Source: Luminiphilus sp.
Lineage (GTDB): Bacteria; Pseudomonadota; Gammaproteobacteria; Pseudomonadales; Halieaceae
Assembly (NCBI GenBank): GCA_029253085.1
Contig: JAQXAF010000148.1
Coordinates: forward strand, 1 to 56,481
Length of the DNA stretch: 56,481 nucleotides
Direction: 5' to 3'
This document shows, piece by piece, positions 17,231 through 25,671 of this stretch. The translations under genes were made by a program, and so were the position numbers. Each line of letters begins with the position of its first letter. The first letter of the stretch is position 1. A model generated the notes under the pieces. It ran no database searches. It was not told the origin of the DNA and saw nothing but the letters and a program-made list of their open reading frames with translations.

Positions 17231-18040
17231 ATGAGTGACGCTCGAACAGCCGGTCGCATCAATGGCATCTTAGTGGCTAGCGGCTCTTGGCATGATATCG
17301 ATTTTGCTCGCCTTGAACTGCTTAAGTTACTTGCCGAGTTTGATCGTGTTCGAATCCGAGTGTTTGAGGATTATGAGAACCTCGAGGCCCTTTCAGAAGC
17401 TGACTTTTTGGTCAGCTATACCTGCAATGTGGTGCCCTCTCTACCGGCTCAGGAAGCGCTGAAAACCTGGGTTCAGGAGGGTGGGCGCTGGTATGCACTC
17501 CATGGCACCAACTCCATTATCAGACTGATGTCAGACGGTATATTTGAGACACCCGATTGGGCGCCACTCTTTGTCGATACTCTGGGCTCAATGTTTCGGT
17601 CACATCCGCCCATTGAGCCCTACAGGGTGACGGTGGCTGATACCGACCATCCGCTGGTGGCAGGCCTAGAGTCCTTTGAAGCCACTGATGAGCAGTACTT
17701 GATGAAGACTTTTGGCGATCTCAAAGTGCTCCTAGAAACTGAGTATGGCGGCGATGCGCCGGGTTTCCGAGAGGATCATTGGGAAAAGACAAAACACCCG
17801 GTGTTTTACATAAAGGAACAAGGCAAAGGCGCCGTGTTGTATCTAACCCTCGGTCACTGCCGCCACCATTACGATATGCAGCCACTGATGGACTACTGGC
17901 CCAACATCGAACGTTGTGCTTGGGATACACCCCAATTTTATGAGCTGCTCCGACGGGGCTTGGAGTGGGCGATGGAGCCGGTTGATCAGGCTAGCTTAGC
18001 TGCCGCTGAAGAGGCTCGAAAAAATGCTCCAGAGCTCTAA
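17231..18040 (+). CDS. ThuA-like domain protein
   Basis: The 269-residue protein resembles ThuA-type glutamine-amidotransferase-like folds: ILVASGSWHDIDFARLELLK at the N-terminus, ADFLVSYTC and GGRWYALHGTNS in the middle, HPLVAGLESFEATDEQYLM, and GAVLYLTLGHCRHHYD. ThuA was named from trehalose utilisation; homologues also occur in sugar-modification pathways, and most are uncharacterised. A perfect GAGGAGGT precedes the ATG. It sits directly after a Rieske oxygenase, an arrangement repeated at 27.6-29.9 kb. Its 3' end overlaps the DUF3604 gene by 17 bases. Enzymatic role unknown. Confidence 0.85.
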   Translation: MSDARTAGRINGILVASGSWHDIDFARLELLKLLAEFDRVRIRVFEDYENLEALSEADFLVSYTCNVVPSLPAQEALKTWVQEGGRWYALHGTNSIIRLMSDGIFETPDWAPLFVDTLGSMFRSHPPIEPYRVTVADTDHPLVAGLESFEATDEQYLMKTFGDLKVLLETEYGGDAPGFREDHWEKTKHPVFYIKEQGKGAVLYLTLGHCRHHYDMQPLMDYWPNIERCAWDTPQFYELLRRGLEWAMEPVDQASLAAAEEARKNAPEL

Positions 18041-19958
18041 CCAATACTTAGCCGAGACTATCCCAGCATCGGCGTCTACGCGACGCCTTAAAAAGCGTCT
18101 TACTGCAATCTGGACTGGGCTTGCGATCGTTACCGCTATGGCTCAGGCATTCGCATCAACCCCAGCTGATACACCAGAACCTTCATCCGCTTACTCCGCG
18201 CCAATCGCCACAAATGAGCGTCAGCTTTTATGGGGTGATACGCACCTACACTCCAATGTCTCAGCAGATGCCTTTACCCTGGGCTCGCGATTGGGGCCCG
18301 ATCAAGCCTACCGTTTCGCTATGGGGTTGCCGGTCACCAATGAGCTAGGACAGACTGCACGACTGCATGCCCCCCTCGATTTCCTCGCAGTCACCGACCA
18401 TGCGGAATACCACGGCGTATTTCCGCTACTCGAAGAACGCGACTCCCACCTAAACGGCTGGCCCCTAGGCCAGCAAATGGCGGATCTGCTTCAGGCCGAC
18501 AAAAATATAGAGCTGGCCAAGTTATTTTCCGATGCAATCCAAAGTACCGATTCGGCACTTCGAACGCCACAGCCACTCGTTGAAAGCGCTTGGCGCGCCA
18601 GTATTGACGCCGCTGATGCCGCGTATACTCCCGGAGTTTTTACAACCTTGATCGGGTACGAGTGGACCTCGATGGTAACGGGTGACAACCTACACCGAGT
18701 GGTACTGTTTCGTGACGGCTCTGAACGCACTCGGCAAGTTATTCCTTTTTCCGCTCAGGACAGCACCGACCCGGAGGCACTCTGGTCAGCGCTTTCAGAC
18801 TATGAAGCGGCAACCGGTGGGCGGGCCATGGCCATTCCCCACAATGGCAATTTGAGTAATGGCCGCATGTTTTCTCCCATGCGTAACAACGGTGGCATGA
18901 TCGATACCGACTACGCCAAACGGAGGCGTTACTGGGAGCCACTCTATGAGATGACTCAAGTTAAAGGCGACTCCGAAACACACCCCACCCTATCGCCTGA
19001 TGATCCCTTTGCAGACTTTGAAACGTGGGACGACGGCAATATCACCTTGACCACCGCCAAAGAGCCCCAGATGTTGCCTTATGAATACGCACGCTCGGCA
19101 TTGGGATTAGGTCTTGCTCATCGTGAGCAACTGGGCGTAAACCCCTTCGATTTTGGCATGATTGGCTCCAGCGACATCCACACCGCATTGGCCACAACCG
19201 AAGAAGACAATTACTTTGGAAAGTTTATTCATGACGGCCCTGCCCCGGGTCGCACCGAATTAAAAATGGCGGGCCAACTGCAACAAATTTGGCGCATGGT
19301 CTCATCGGGGCTTGCCGGAGTTTGGTCAACGCAAAATACCCGCGAGGCGATTTTTGATGCCATGCAACGCAAAGAAGTTTTCGCAACTACCGGCAGCCGA
19401 ATTCGAGTGCGTTTTTTTGCCGGCTGGAACTTTGATAGCGCCACCCTGCAGGATTCACAGTGGACTCAAAAAGGCTATGCCCAAGGGGTTCCCATGGGCG
19501 GTCAATTACCGGCCATACAGGATAGTGACCTTGCACCCACCCTCATGATCAAGGCGCAAAAAGATCCTAATGCAGCACACCTTGATCGTATTCAAGTGAT
19601 TAAAGGTTGGTTAGACCCCGAAGGAAAACACCAAGAAAGAATTTATGATGTTGTGGCTTCAGGGACCCGCAAGCGAAACCCCTCGAGCGGCCTTTTTGAG
19701 CCAGTTATCGACACAACTAATCTCGCCACGGCAACCTACAGCAATACCGAAGGCGCACCTCAACTCGAGGGCGTTTGGCGCGACCCAGATTTTGAATTGC
19801 AACAAGCCGCATTTTACTACGTCCGAGTACTTGAAATACCGACACCTCGCTGGACCAGCTATGACGCTGTACGCTTTGAAGAGGAGCGAATCGCTGGAGA
19901 CGAGGGGAAACTTCAAGAGCGCGCCTATACGTCAGCTGTCTGGTACTACCCGCAGTAA
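18024..19958 (+). CDS. Secreted DUF3604 protein with PHP-like metal site
   Basis: The 644-residue protein starts with a signal peptide: basic RRLKKR, a hydrophobic stretch, and a likely cut after QAFA near residue 44. The mature part has the DUF3604 motifs LLWGDTHLHSN (Asp72, His74, His76) and TDHAEYHG (Asp125, His126), which look like PHP-type metal ligands, plus MAIPHNGNLSNG and GSSDIHTAL. It probably acts in the periplasm as a metal-dependent hydrolase, but the family has no established reaction. It overlaps the ThuA-like gene by 17 bases and is translated from AAAAATG after GAGG. It closes the plus-strand operon. Confidence 0.87.
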   Translation: MLQSSNQYLAETIPASASTRRLKKRLTAIWTGLAIVTAMAQAFASTPADTPEPSSAYSAPIATNERQLLWGDTHLHSNVSADAFTLGSRLGPDQAYRFAMGLPVTNELGQTARLHAPLDFLAVTDHAEYHGVFPLLEERDSHLNGWPLGQQMADLLQADKNIELAKLFSDAIQSTDSALRTPQPLVESAWRASIDAADAAYTPGVFTTLIGYEWTSMVTGDNLHRVVLFRDGSERTRQVIPFSAQDSTDPEALWSALSDYEAATGGRAMAIPHNGNLSNGRMFSPMRNNGGMIDTDYAKRRRYWEPLYEMTQVKGDSETHPTLSPDDPFADFETWDDGNITLTTAKEPQMLPYEYARSALGLGLAHREQLGVNPFDFGMIGSSDIHTALATTEEDNYFGKFIHDGPAPGRTELKMAGQLQQIWRMVSSGLAGVWSTQNTREAIFDAMQRKEVFATTGSRIRVRFFAGWNFDSATLQDSQWTQKGYAQGVPMGGQLPAIQDSDLAPTLMIKAQKDPNAAHLDRIQVIKGWLDPEGKHQERIYDVVASGTRKRNPSSGLFEPVIDTTNLATATYSNTEGAPQLEGVWRDPDFELQQAAFYYVRVLEIPTPRWTSYDAVRFEEERIAGDEGKLQERAYTSAVWYYPQ

Positions 19959-20281
19959 AAATTGAAATCATTCAACGAAGTTCCAAATCCTACGCTTTGA
20001 ATGGCGATTGGACCGCCGCTTAAATGCAAAACCTTGATCAAAAAGCTTCGCAGCGGTATTGGAATATAAATCTTGATCCACAGAACTTGCGATGTAAATC
20101 TCTAGAGCGCGATTTAGAACTAAAGTGGAAGTTCTATGCCTGTGACGAACAACACTTTGCAACGCGTCACATGCCACCGTTGGAGGGCAAAGCGTGTCTA
20201 GAGCCAAGGGTACGGAGGGTAAAGGGAAGCAACCACTACGTCGCTCCCAGTCCCCGAAAGTGAAGAAATTACCGTCGCCAC
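19959..20281. other. 323-base convergent intergenic region
   Basis: The region lies between the converging DUF3604 and SnoaL-like genes. Short open frames exist on both strands but have no ribosome binding site or recognisable sequence. I see no clear terminator hairpin with a T tract. Confidence 0.4.
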
Positions 20282-20689
20282 CTAGCCCTTATGCTTGTTC
20301 TTGAATGCCTCATGAGCCGCTCTCAAGGGTGCCGCATCAAAATAGTAGGGCCTGATTTCACAAACCTTGCCGTCCCGGAACCTGAACAACTCGCATAAAT
20401 GCGCCGGTTCGAGACCGTCAGCGAATTCAAAATGGAGGATGGTCACCACATAATCACCGCCACTGGTGATTTCCGTGCGTACCACGTTGGTGACCTCAAT
20501 CATGCCAAACACTTGGGCGTAGAGATCCCGTAGCGCAGTTATACCGGTGAAAGTGCCGGCCATGGGCGTATCTGCAGCCTCTACGATAAAAAAATCGTCC
20601 GTCAATAAAGTTTCGCAGGTGTCAAAATCTCCCACTGCAGAGCTTTCATACAGTCGGTTCACGATGGCTACTTTCTCGTCGTCTGTCAT
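20282..20689 (-). CDS. SnoaL-like / NTF2-fold protein
   Basis: The 135-residue protein starts MTDDEKVAIVNRLYESSAVG and has LLTDDFFIVEAADTPMAGTF and ELFRFRDGKVCEIRPYYFDA, typical of SnoaL-like/ketosteroid-isomerase-type folds. The ATG at 20689 follows GAGGA by about 10 bases and lies 13 bases after the acyl-CoA dehydrogenase stop, so the two genes form an operon. Unlike the other SnoaL-like copies it sits beside a beta-oxidation gene. Function unknown. Confidence 0.8.
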   Translation of the reverse strand: MTDDEKVAIVNRLYESSAVGDFDTCETLLTDDFFIVEAADTPMAGTFTGITALRDLYAQVFGMIEVTNVVRTEITSGGDYVVTILHFEFADGLEPAHLCELFRFRDGKVCEIRPYYFDAAPLRAAHEAFKNKHKG

Positions 20690-20702
20690 ATCTAACTTAT
20701 CC

Positions 20703-21926
20703 TCACTGGTTGGAAAATCGCTCAATAATTTGTTTGCCCAAGGCCATTTGATGGACCTCATCGGGGCCATCGGCCTGACGACACCAACGTGCGTAATTGA
20801 AGTTCTCTGCCATAGACCAATCTTCCGTCAGCCCGCCAGCACCATGCATCTGCATACACCGATCAATCACAGTTTGTATAACGAGAGGCACGGTTGTTTT
20901 TGTCGATGCAATCATTGGAATGGAGGCTTTTACCCCCTGATTGTCGATCGTCCAACAGGTTTTCTGAACCAGCAAACGTGCCATCTCTATTTCTGAGAAA
21001 CATTTGGAAATATTTTCCCGGATCGACTGATGCTTACTCAGAGGACGGCCAAAAGTCTGTCGGTCGGTAACCCGTTGGCAAGCATTTTCTAAGGCCTGCT
21101 GACCCGCACCAATCAAACGCATGCAGTGGTGCATACGTCCGGGCGCCAAACGGGTTTGAGCAATTTCAAAACCACGCCCCTCCCCTGCAAGAACATTGTC
21201 CAATGGCACCCTCACCTCGTCGAACACAATTTCTGCATGACCCAAAGGCGCATCATCGTAACCCAGTGTCGTGAGCGGCCTGATGATGTTCACCCCGGGC
21301 ATGTCTTTGGGCACCAAAACTTGGCTCTGCTGAAGGTGACGATTGCTGTTCTCCGGATCACTTTTGCCCATCACGATGAGAATTTTGCAGCGCTCATAGA
21401 GGGCGCCGGTGATAAACCATTTCCTGCCATTTAGCACCCAGGAGTCGCCGTCTCTGCGAATACTCAGCTGTACATTGGTGGCGTCGCTGGAGGCAACTTG
21501 AGGCTCTGTCATCGCGTAGGACGATCGGATTTCACCAGCCAGCAAAGGGGTCAACCACTCGGCTTTCTGCGCCTCGGTGCCAAAGTTCATGAACACTTCC
21601 ATGTTGCCCGTATCGGGAGCATTACAGTTAAAAACCTCCGCGGACCAAATGACGCGCCCCATCTCCTCTGCCAAAGGGGCATATTCTAAAAAGCTTAAAC
21701 CGCCCTGCTCACTAAATTCAGCATGGTCAGGCGGCACAAACAAATTCCACAGTCCCTGATCTCTCGCCTTGCGCTTGAGCTCATCCATGAGCGGCAAGGG
21801 TGCAAACCGGTTCTCGGCAGAAGCCAACCCATGCCGATAAGCGACCTCGTTAGGAAAAATAAATTCGGCCATGAAGGCCTTAAGGCTTGCCAATAAGGCT
21901 TCAGATTTTTCGGAAACAGTATGCAT
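20703..21926 (-). CDS. Acyl-CoA dehydrogenase
   Basis: The 407-residue flavoprotein has SYAMTEPQVASSDATN and WVLNGRKWFITGA in the middle domain, RQTFGRPLSKHQS, and MQMHGAGGLTEDW in the C-terminal domain. It should introduce an alpha,beta double bond into an acyl-CoA and pass electrons to ETF. I prefer the ATG at 21926, matching the usual N-terminus (MHTVSEKSEALLASLKAFM); an ATG at 21992 would add 22 unlike residues. The dehydrogenase at 39619-40914 is a similar single-gene type. The SnoaL-like gene follows. Confidence 0.9.
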   Translation of the reverse strand: MHTVSEKSEALLASLKAFMAEFIFPNEVAYRHGLASAENRFAPLPLMDELKRKARDQGLWNLFVPPDHAEFSEQGGLSFLEYAPLAEEMGRVIWSAEVFNCNAPDTGNMEVFMNFGTEAQKAEWLTPLLAGEIRSSYAMTEPQVASSDATNVQLSIRRDGDSWVLNGRKWFITGALYERCKILIVMGKSDPENSNRHLQQSQVLVPKDMPGVNIIRPLTTLGYDDAPLGHAEIVFDEVRVPLDNVLAGEGRGFEIAQTRLAPGRMHHCMRLIGAGQQALENACQRVTDRQTFGRPLSKHQSIRENISKCFSEIEMARLLVQKTCWTIDNQGVKASIPMIASTKTTVPLVIQTVIDRCMQMHGAGGLTEDWSMAENFNYARWCRQADGPDEVHQMALGKQIIERFSNQ

Positions 21927-22101
21927 AGTCGTTTGAACAACCCTCGTTATTACGCTGTGTTTTGGCGATTGAGTAGCATGTTTCGTCAACATCCCACTGG
22001 ACTCGCCATCTTATCGTCAACTTATCGTAATGGCCTAAAATTCTGAAGGCCATCGCTATATCTCTACTTATATCTCACAGTCGGCGACAAGCACTCTGAA
22101 A

Positions 22102-22126
22102 GGGTAAAACCCTGATGGCTTTACCC
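22102..22126 (-). terminator. Possible weak terminator after the ferredoxin gene
   Basis: Seven-base arms GGGTAAA/TTTACCC enclose an 11-base loop. Read on the minus strand the hairpin is followed by a short T-rich run. It lies between the ferredoxin end and the acyl-CoA dehydrogenase start in a 280-base gap that otherwise shows only short direct repeats such as CTTATCGT. Confidence 0.35.
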
Positions 22127-22208
22127 CTAACCGCTTTTTAGCACAAACTCGATCGGTCAGAACTTTGCTGTCGCCAACGATCACAGCATCAATGTTTTGC
22201 CGTATCGT

Positions 22209-22538
22209 TTATTCCTCCGGCGCTACTTCTAGAACTAAACCATGCAACTCAGAAGTCATGGATATCTGACAGCTCAGGCGTGATCGATCTTTGTCGAAAT
22301 GATCTGAATACGCGAGTAATAAATCTTCAACCTGTTCACGAGGGGGCAAACGCGACACCCATTCCTCAGCAATATAAACGTGACAGGTGGCACAAGACGC
22401 ACAACCACCGCAGGCCGCTTCCACCCCTTGATCATTTTCAAAGAGCAGTTGCATCAAGGTGGCCTGCCCGGCACTTTGTTCTAGCGTGTCGGTTACGCCA
22501 TCGCGCGAAATGACCGTAATTTTCGTTAAATCAGACAT
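22209..22538 (-). CDS. Adrenodoxin-type [2Fe-2S] ferredoxin
   Basis: The 109-residue protein has the plant/vertebrate-type cluster motif C-x5-C-x2-C in AACGGCASCATCHVY (Cys43, Cys49, Cys52) with the fourth ligand Cys90 (RLSCQI). The acidic helix region EDLLLAYSDHFDKDRSRL matches ferredoxins that serve P450s, so it is the best candidate donor for the two P450s at 1-4.4 kb. GGGAG lies 11 bases before the ATG. It is divergent from the CoA ligase at 22821, with a type-1 inverted repeat between them. No cognate reductase is in the window. Confidence 0.92.
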   Translation of the reverse strand: MSDLTKITVISRDGVTDTLEQSAGQATLMQLLFENDQGVEAACGGCASCATCHVYIAEEWVSRLPPREQVEDLLLAYSDHFDKDRSRLSCQISMTSELHGLVLEVAPEE

Positions 22539-22694
22539 CGTAAAATATCTCCCAAATAGTAAGCATCAGTATCAAAGCCATAATCAGAGCCCCTGCAGGA
22601 CCACCTATTCACCATGCAGACCCGGGACACCTGCGCCGTTTCAGGCAACGCGCAATTTTTAATAATCGGTGGCACAATGCCATTGTTCGTTAAC

Positions 22695-22712
22695 ACAAAC
22701 AATCCTGTTTGT
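22695..22712. promoter_or_regulatory. Inverted repeat ACAAACA-N4-TGTTTGT, type-1 operator-like site
   Basis: Two perfect 7-base arms with a 4-base spacer lie in the 282-base region between the divergent ferredoxin (start 22538) and CoA ligase (start 22821). This is the most symmetric of the type-1 sites. No gene is supported in the rest of this gap. Confidence 0.62.
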
Positions 22713-22820
22713 TTGCTTCGTACATATTGTTATATTCTCAGAACGGCATTGCATTGCGGACGGGGCCTTAGGTACATCTCCAAGAGCAATAAAAGCAACC
22801 AAATACGTAACTGGAGTCTC

Positions 22821-24410
22821 ATGCCACGGCACACATACCGAAATACGACGCTAGCCAGAGCAGCCCTGAAACTATCTCAGAACTGCCCTGAGGCCACTGC
22901 TATTCACTTTGACGACGGTTCCTCTATAAGCTACGGCGAAGCATGGACATCTGGTGCAGCACTGGCCTCTGCGTTACTCGCAAGAGGAACCCATCCCGGT
23001 GATACGCTAAGCTTTCAGCTTCCCAATGGCCGATATGCTGTTATCGTCATGCTGGCTGCCGCTATTGGAGGGTTCGTAATCAATCCCATCGTGCCCATCT
23101 ACCGCGGTAAAGAGGTTCGATACATCCTCCGCCATGCAGAAACTCGCGTTCTTTTTATCCCTGCTGAACTACGTGGCTTTAATTACGTCGCCATGATGGA
23201 ACAGCTTATAGACGACTGCCCCGACCTACGTCAGGTGATTTATTTAGGTGAATCACAACATTTATCCGAAAAATTTGAAGCCTTTGACCTGGTACTTGAA
23301 TCTGGAAAGGAGCAATTCCCAGAGCCCGCCCAAGCCGATCCAGACGATACCAAAATACTGCTCTACACCTCGGGGACAACCGGTAACCCCAAGCAAGTAC
23401 GTCACAGCCATAATACGCTCAACGCCGCCCTTGATAACGGCGTCGACGGCTGGCAGCTAACAGACCAAGACCTCATGCTGATGCCGTCTCCCGTGACTCA
23501 CATTACGGGCTACGTCAATGGTATGGAGATGCCTTTTTTCACCGGCGTAAAGACGCTGCTTATGTCTCAATGGGATGTGAATGAAGCCATCAAACTGATT
23601 GAAAATTATGGCGTCACGGCTTGCGTTAGCGCGACGCCATTTCTCAAGGAGCTGGTGGATACCTGCCAAGAAAAGGGCAAGACCTTACCGGGCTTTCGTT
23701 TGTTTGCCTGCGGTGGCGCCTCGGTGCCATCGGCCTTGATTCATTCTGCTTGGGATACGCTTGATGCTTGCCGGGCCGTGCGCGTTTATGGCTCAACCGA
23801 AGTTCCTTTAGTTACCGTTGGCTTCTTGGACGCTGAACAAAGAAGTCTTGCCGCCGAGACTGATGGCCGGGTTGCCAACTATGACGTCATTATTGTCGAC
23901 GATCATGGTAACGATCAGGGCTTAGACACCGACGGTGAGATTTTAGCCAAGGGACCGGCCATGATGCTGGGCTACAGTGACAACGAACAAAATCGCGACG
24001 CTTTTACGCCATCGGGCTATTTTCGAACCGGCGATATCGGCCGCCTATTGGCCTCGGGGGCTCTGGTTATTTCCGATCGAAAAAAAGACATCATCATTCG
24101 GGGCGGAGAAAATATAGCTGCTAGAGAGCTTGAGGATACCCTATTATTGTCTAACGCTATTGCAGAGGTCGCAATTGTTGCTGTACCCCACAGTCGCCTG
24201 GGCGAAGGCGTGGGGGCTTGTGTTGTGCCTGCGGCAGGATCTCAAGTAGACATGAACACCCTGCGTGAGATTCTGGCAGAGAGTGGCTTAGCCAAACAGA
24301 AATGGCCGCAGTATTTGGAGTTGTTTTCTGCGTTACCCAAAACAGCCTCAGGCAAGGTCCAAAAAGACAAATTGAGACAAAGCATTCGTCAGCAAGGGGT
24401 CAGCCTATGA
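22821..24410 (+). CDS. Acyl-CoA synthetase (AMP-forming)
   Basis: The 529-residue adenylate-forming ligase has the P-loop [51 protein letters not shown], and the C-terminal catalytic lysine in PKTASGKVQKDKL. It should convert a carboxylate to its CoA thioester. I chose the ATG at 22821 (MPRHTYRNTT) because GGAG precedes it and the open frame upstream runs through the operator. The two acyl-CoA dehydrogenases that follow probably act on its product after further steps. Acid specificity unknown. Confidence 0.9.
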   Translation: MPRHTYRNTTLARAALKLSQNCPEATAIHFDDGSSISYGEAWTSGAALASALLARGTHPGDTLSFQLPNGRYAVIVMLAAAIGGFVINPIVPIYRGKEVRYILRHAETRVLFIPAELRGFNYVAMMEQLIDDCPDLRQVIYLGESQHLSEKFEAFDLVLESGKEQFPEPAQADPDDTKILLYTSGTTGNPKQVRHSHNTLNAALDNGVDGWQLTDQDLMLMPSPVTHITGYVNGMEMPFFTGVKTLLMSQWDVNEAIKLIENYGVTACVSATPFLKELVDTCQEKGKTLPGFRLFACGGASVPSALIHSAWDTLDACRAVRVYGSTEVPLVTVGFLDAEQRSLAAETDGRVANYDVIIVDDHGNDQGLDTDGEILAKGPAMMLGYSDNEQNRDAFTPSGYFRTGDIGRLLASGALVISDRKKDIIIRGGENIAARELEDTLLLSNAIAEVAIVAVPHSRLGEGVGACVVPAAGSQVDMNTLREILAESGLAKQKWPQYLELFSALPKTASGKVQKDKLRQSIRQQGVSL

Positions 24411-24456
24411 AGCCACAAATTTTTCCCACCGATAACAAAAAAAACGGGGTGGCTTC

Positions 24457-25644
24457 GTGATCGACTATGAGAATTTCCGGGAGTCTGTCAAAAGTTTTTT
24501 AGCGGAAGCTCTTACACCAGAATTGCGGCGTGCCGGCAAACTAACCACCTCCGTATTCTCAGATTTTAAGGCGGCGCTGGCTTGGCAGAAAAAACTGCAC
24601 GCCCAAGGTTGGATAGCACCCGATTGGCCTACTGAATTTGGAGGGCCCGGCTGGGATATCCAGCAGCGTTATATTTTTCAGGAAGAGTGCAAACGCGCCA
24701 ATGCACCCAGTGTTGTGATGATGGGAATTCAGATGCTGGGCCCCATGCTGATGCATTACGGTACCGAGGAACAAAAGCAGCATTACCTGCCAAGAATGCT
24801 ATCGGGGGAGGATATCTGGTGTCAGGGCTACTCAGAGCCCGGCGCGGGCTCTGACCTTGCATCGTTGAAAGCCAGCGCCATTCGCGACGGCGATGACTAC
24901 ATTGTTAACGGCACCAAAATATGGACCAGCATGGCGCATCATGCCAACCAAATTTTTTGTCTGGTGCGCACAGATAAAGACGTGAAACCCCAAGCGGGTA
25001 TCAGCTTTCTGCTCATTGACCTTGCGACGCCCGGCATTACGATTACACCCATCGTTAGCCTCGACGGTCAGGTCGAGCAATGTCAGGTCTTCTTCGACGC
25101 CGTTAGGGTCCCCTGTGCAAACCTGTTGGGCGCCGAAAATGACGGTTGGTCCGTGGCTAAGTCTTTGCTCGAATTTGAGCGCGGCGGGCATAATTTCACC
25201 ATTGACGTCAAAAAACAGCTGCGCAAAATTCATGACCAGACCAAGCTCACGCCTTGGGGTGAAAAAACCCGCGCAGACGACCCTGTTTTTAGACATCGCC
25301 TTGCTGAGGCAGAAATCGATGCGATAGCGCTGGAACAAACTGAACTCAGAATTAAGGGGACTGTTGAGGCCGGTGGCAACCCAGGTGCCCTATCCTCTTT
25401 AGTCAAGATCGTAGGCACGGAACTGGGGCAGCGCCTCAATGAGTTAAGCATGGATTTAGTCGGGCCAGCTGCGGGCCCTCAGTGTTTAGATTCACTTGAC
25501 CCCTATTATGAGGGTAATGCGCCAGTTCCGGATCACGCACTCACCGCCATGGCCGAATACATTAATAACAGAGCCGCAACCATCTACGGCGGCACTGCCG
25601 AAATACAGCGCACGATTATCGCCAAAAAGGTGCTGGGACTATGA
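24457..25644 (+). CDS. Acyl-CoA dehydrogenase, first of a tandem pair
   Basis: The 395-residue protein has WPTEFGGPGW, YSEPGAGSDLASLKASA, YIVNGTKIWTSMAHHA and the terminal YGGTAEIQRTIIAKKVLGL, all typical of the family. The start is a GTG after GGGGTGG. The next gene encodes a second, more divergent dehydrogenase after only 27 bases. Such tandem pairs in steroid catabolism (ChsE-type) form heterotetramers with one complete FAD/active site per pair, and the same could apply here. Substrate is probably the ligase product or a derivative. Confidence 0.9.
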   Translation: MIDYENFRESVKSFLAEALTPELRRAGKLTTSVFSDFKAALAWQKKLHAQGWIAPDWPTEFGGPGWDIQQRYIFQEECKRANAPSVVMMGIQMLGPMLMHYGTEEQKQHYLPRMLSGEDIWCQGYSEPGAGSDLASLKASAIRDGDDYIVNGTKIWTSMAHHANQIFCLVRTDKDVKPQAGISFLLIDLATPGITITPIVSLDGQVEQCQVFFDAVRVPCANLLGAENDGWSVAKSLLEFERGGHNFTIDVKKQLRKIHDQTKLTPWGEKTRADDPVFRHRLAEAEIDAIALEQTELRIKGTVEAGGNPGALSSLVKIVGTELGQRLNELSMDLVGPAAGPQCLDSLDPYYEGNAPVPDHALTAMAEYINNRAATIYGGTAEIQRTIIAKKVLGL

Positions 25645-25671
25645 CCCCTCAAATTCAAATGAGGCTTAACC

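Noticed and set aside
19968-20263. Two opposed open frames of about 79 codons in the gap after the DUF3604 gene
   Set aside because: They overlap each other, lack ribosome binding sites and show no recognisable sequence.
24832-25338. 168-codon minus-strand frame inside an acyl-CoA dehydrogenase
   Set aside because: It is antisense to a well-supported gene and lacks a family signature.
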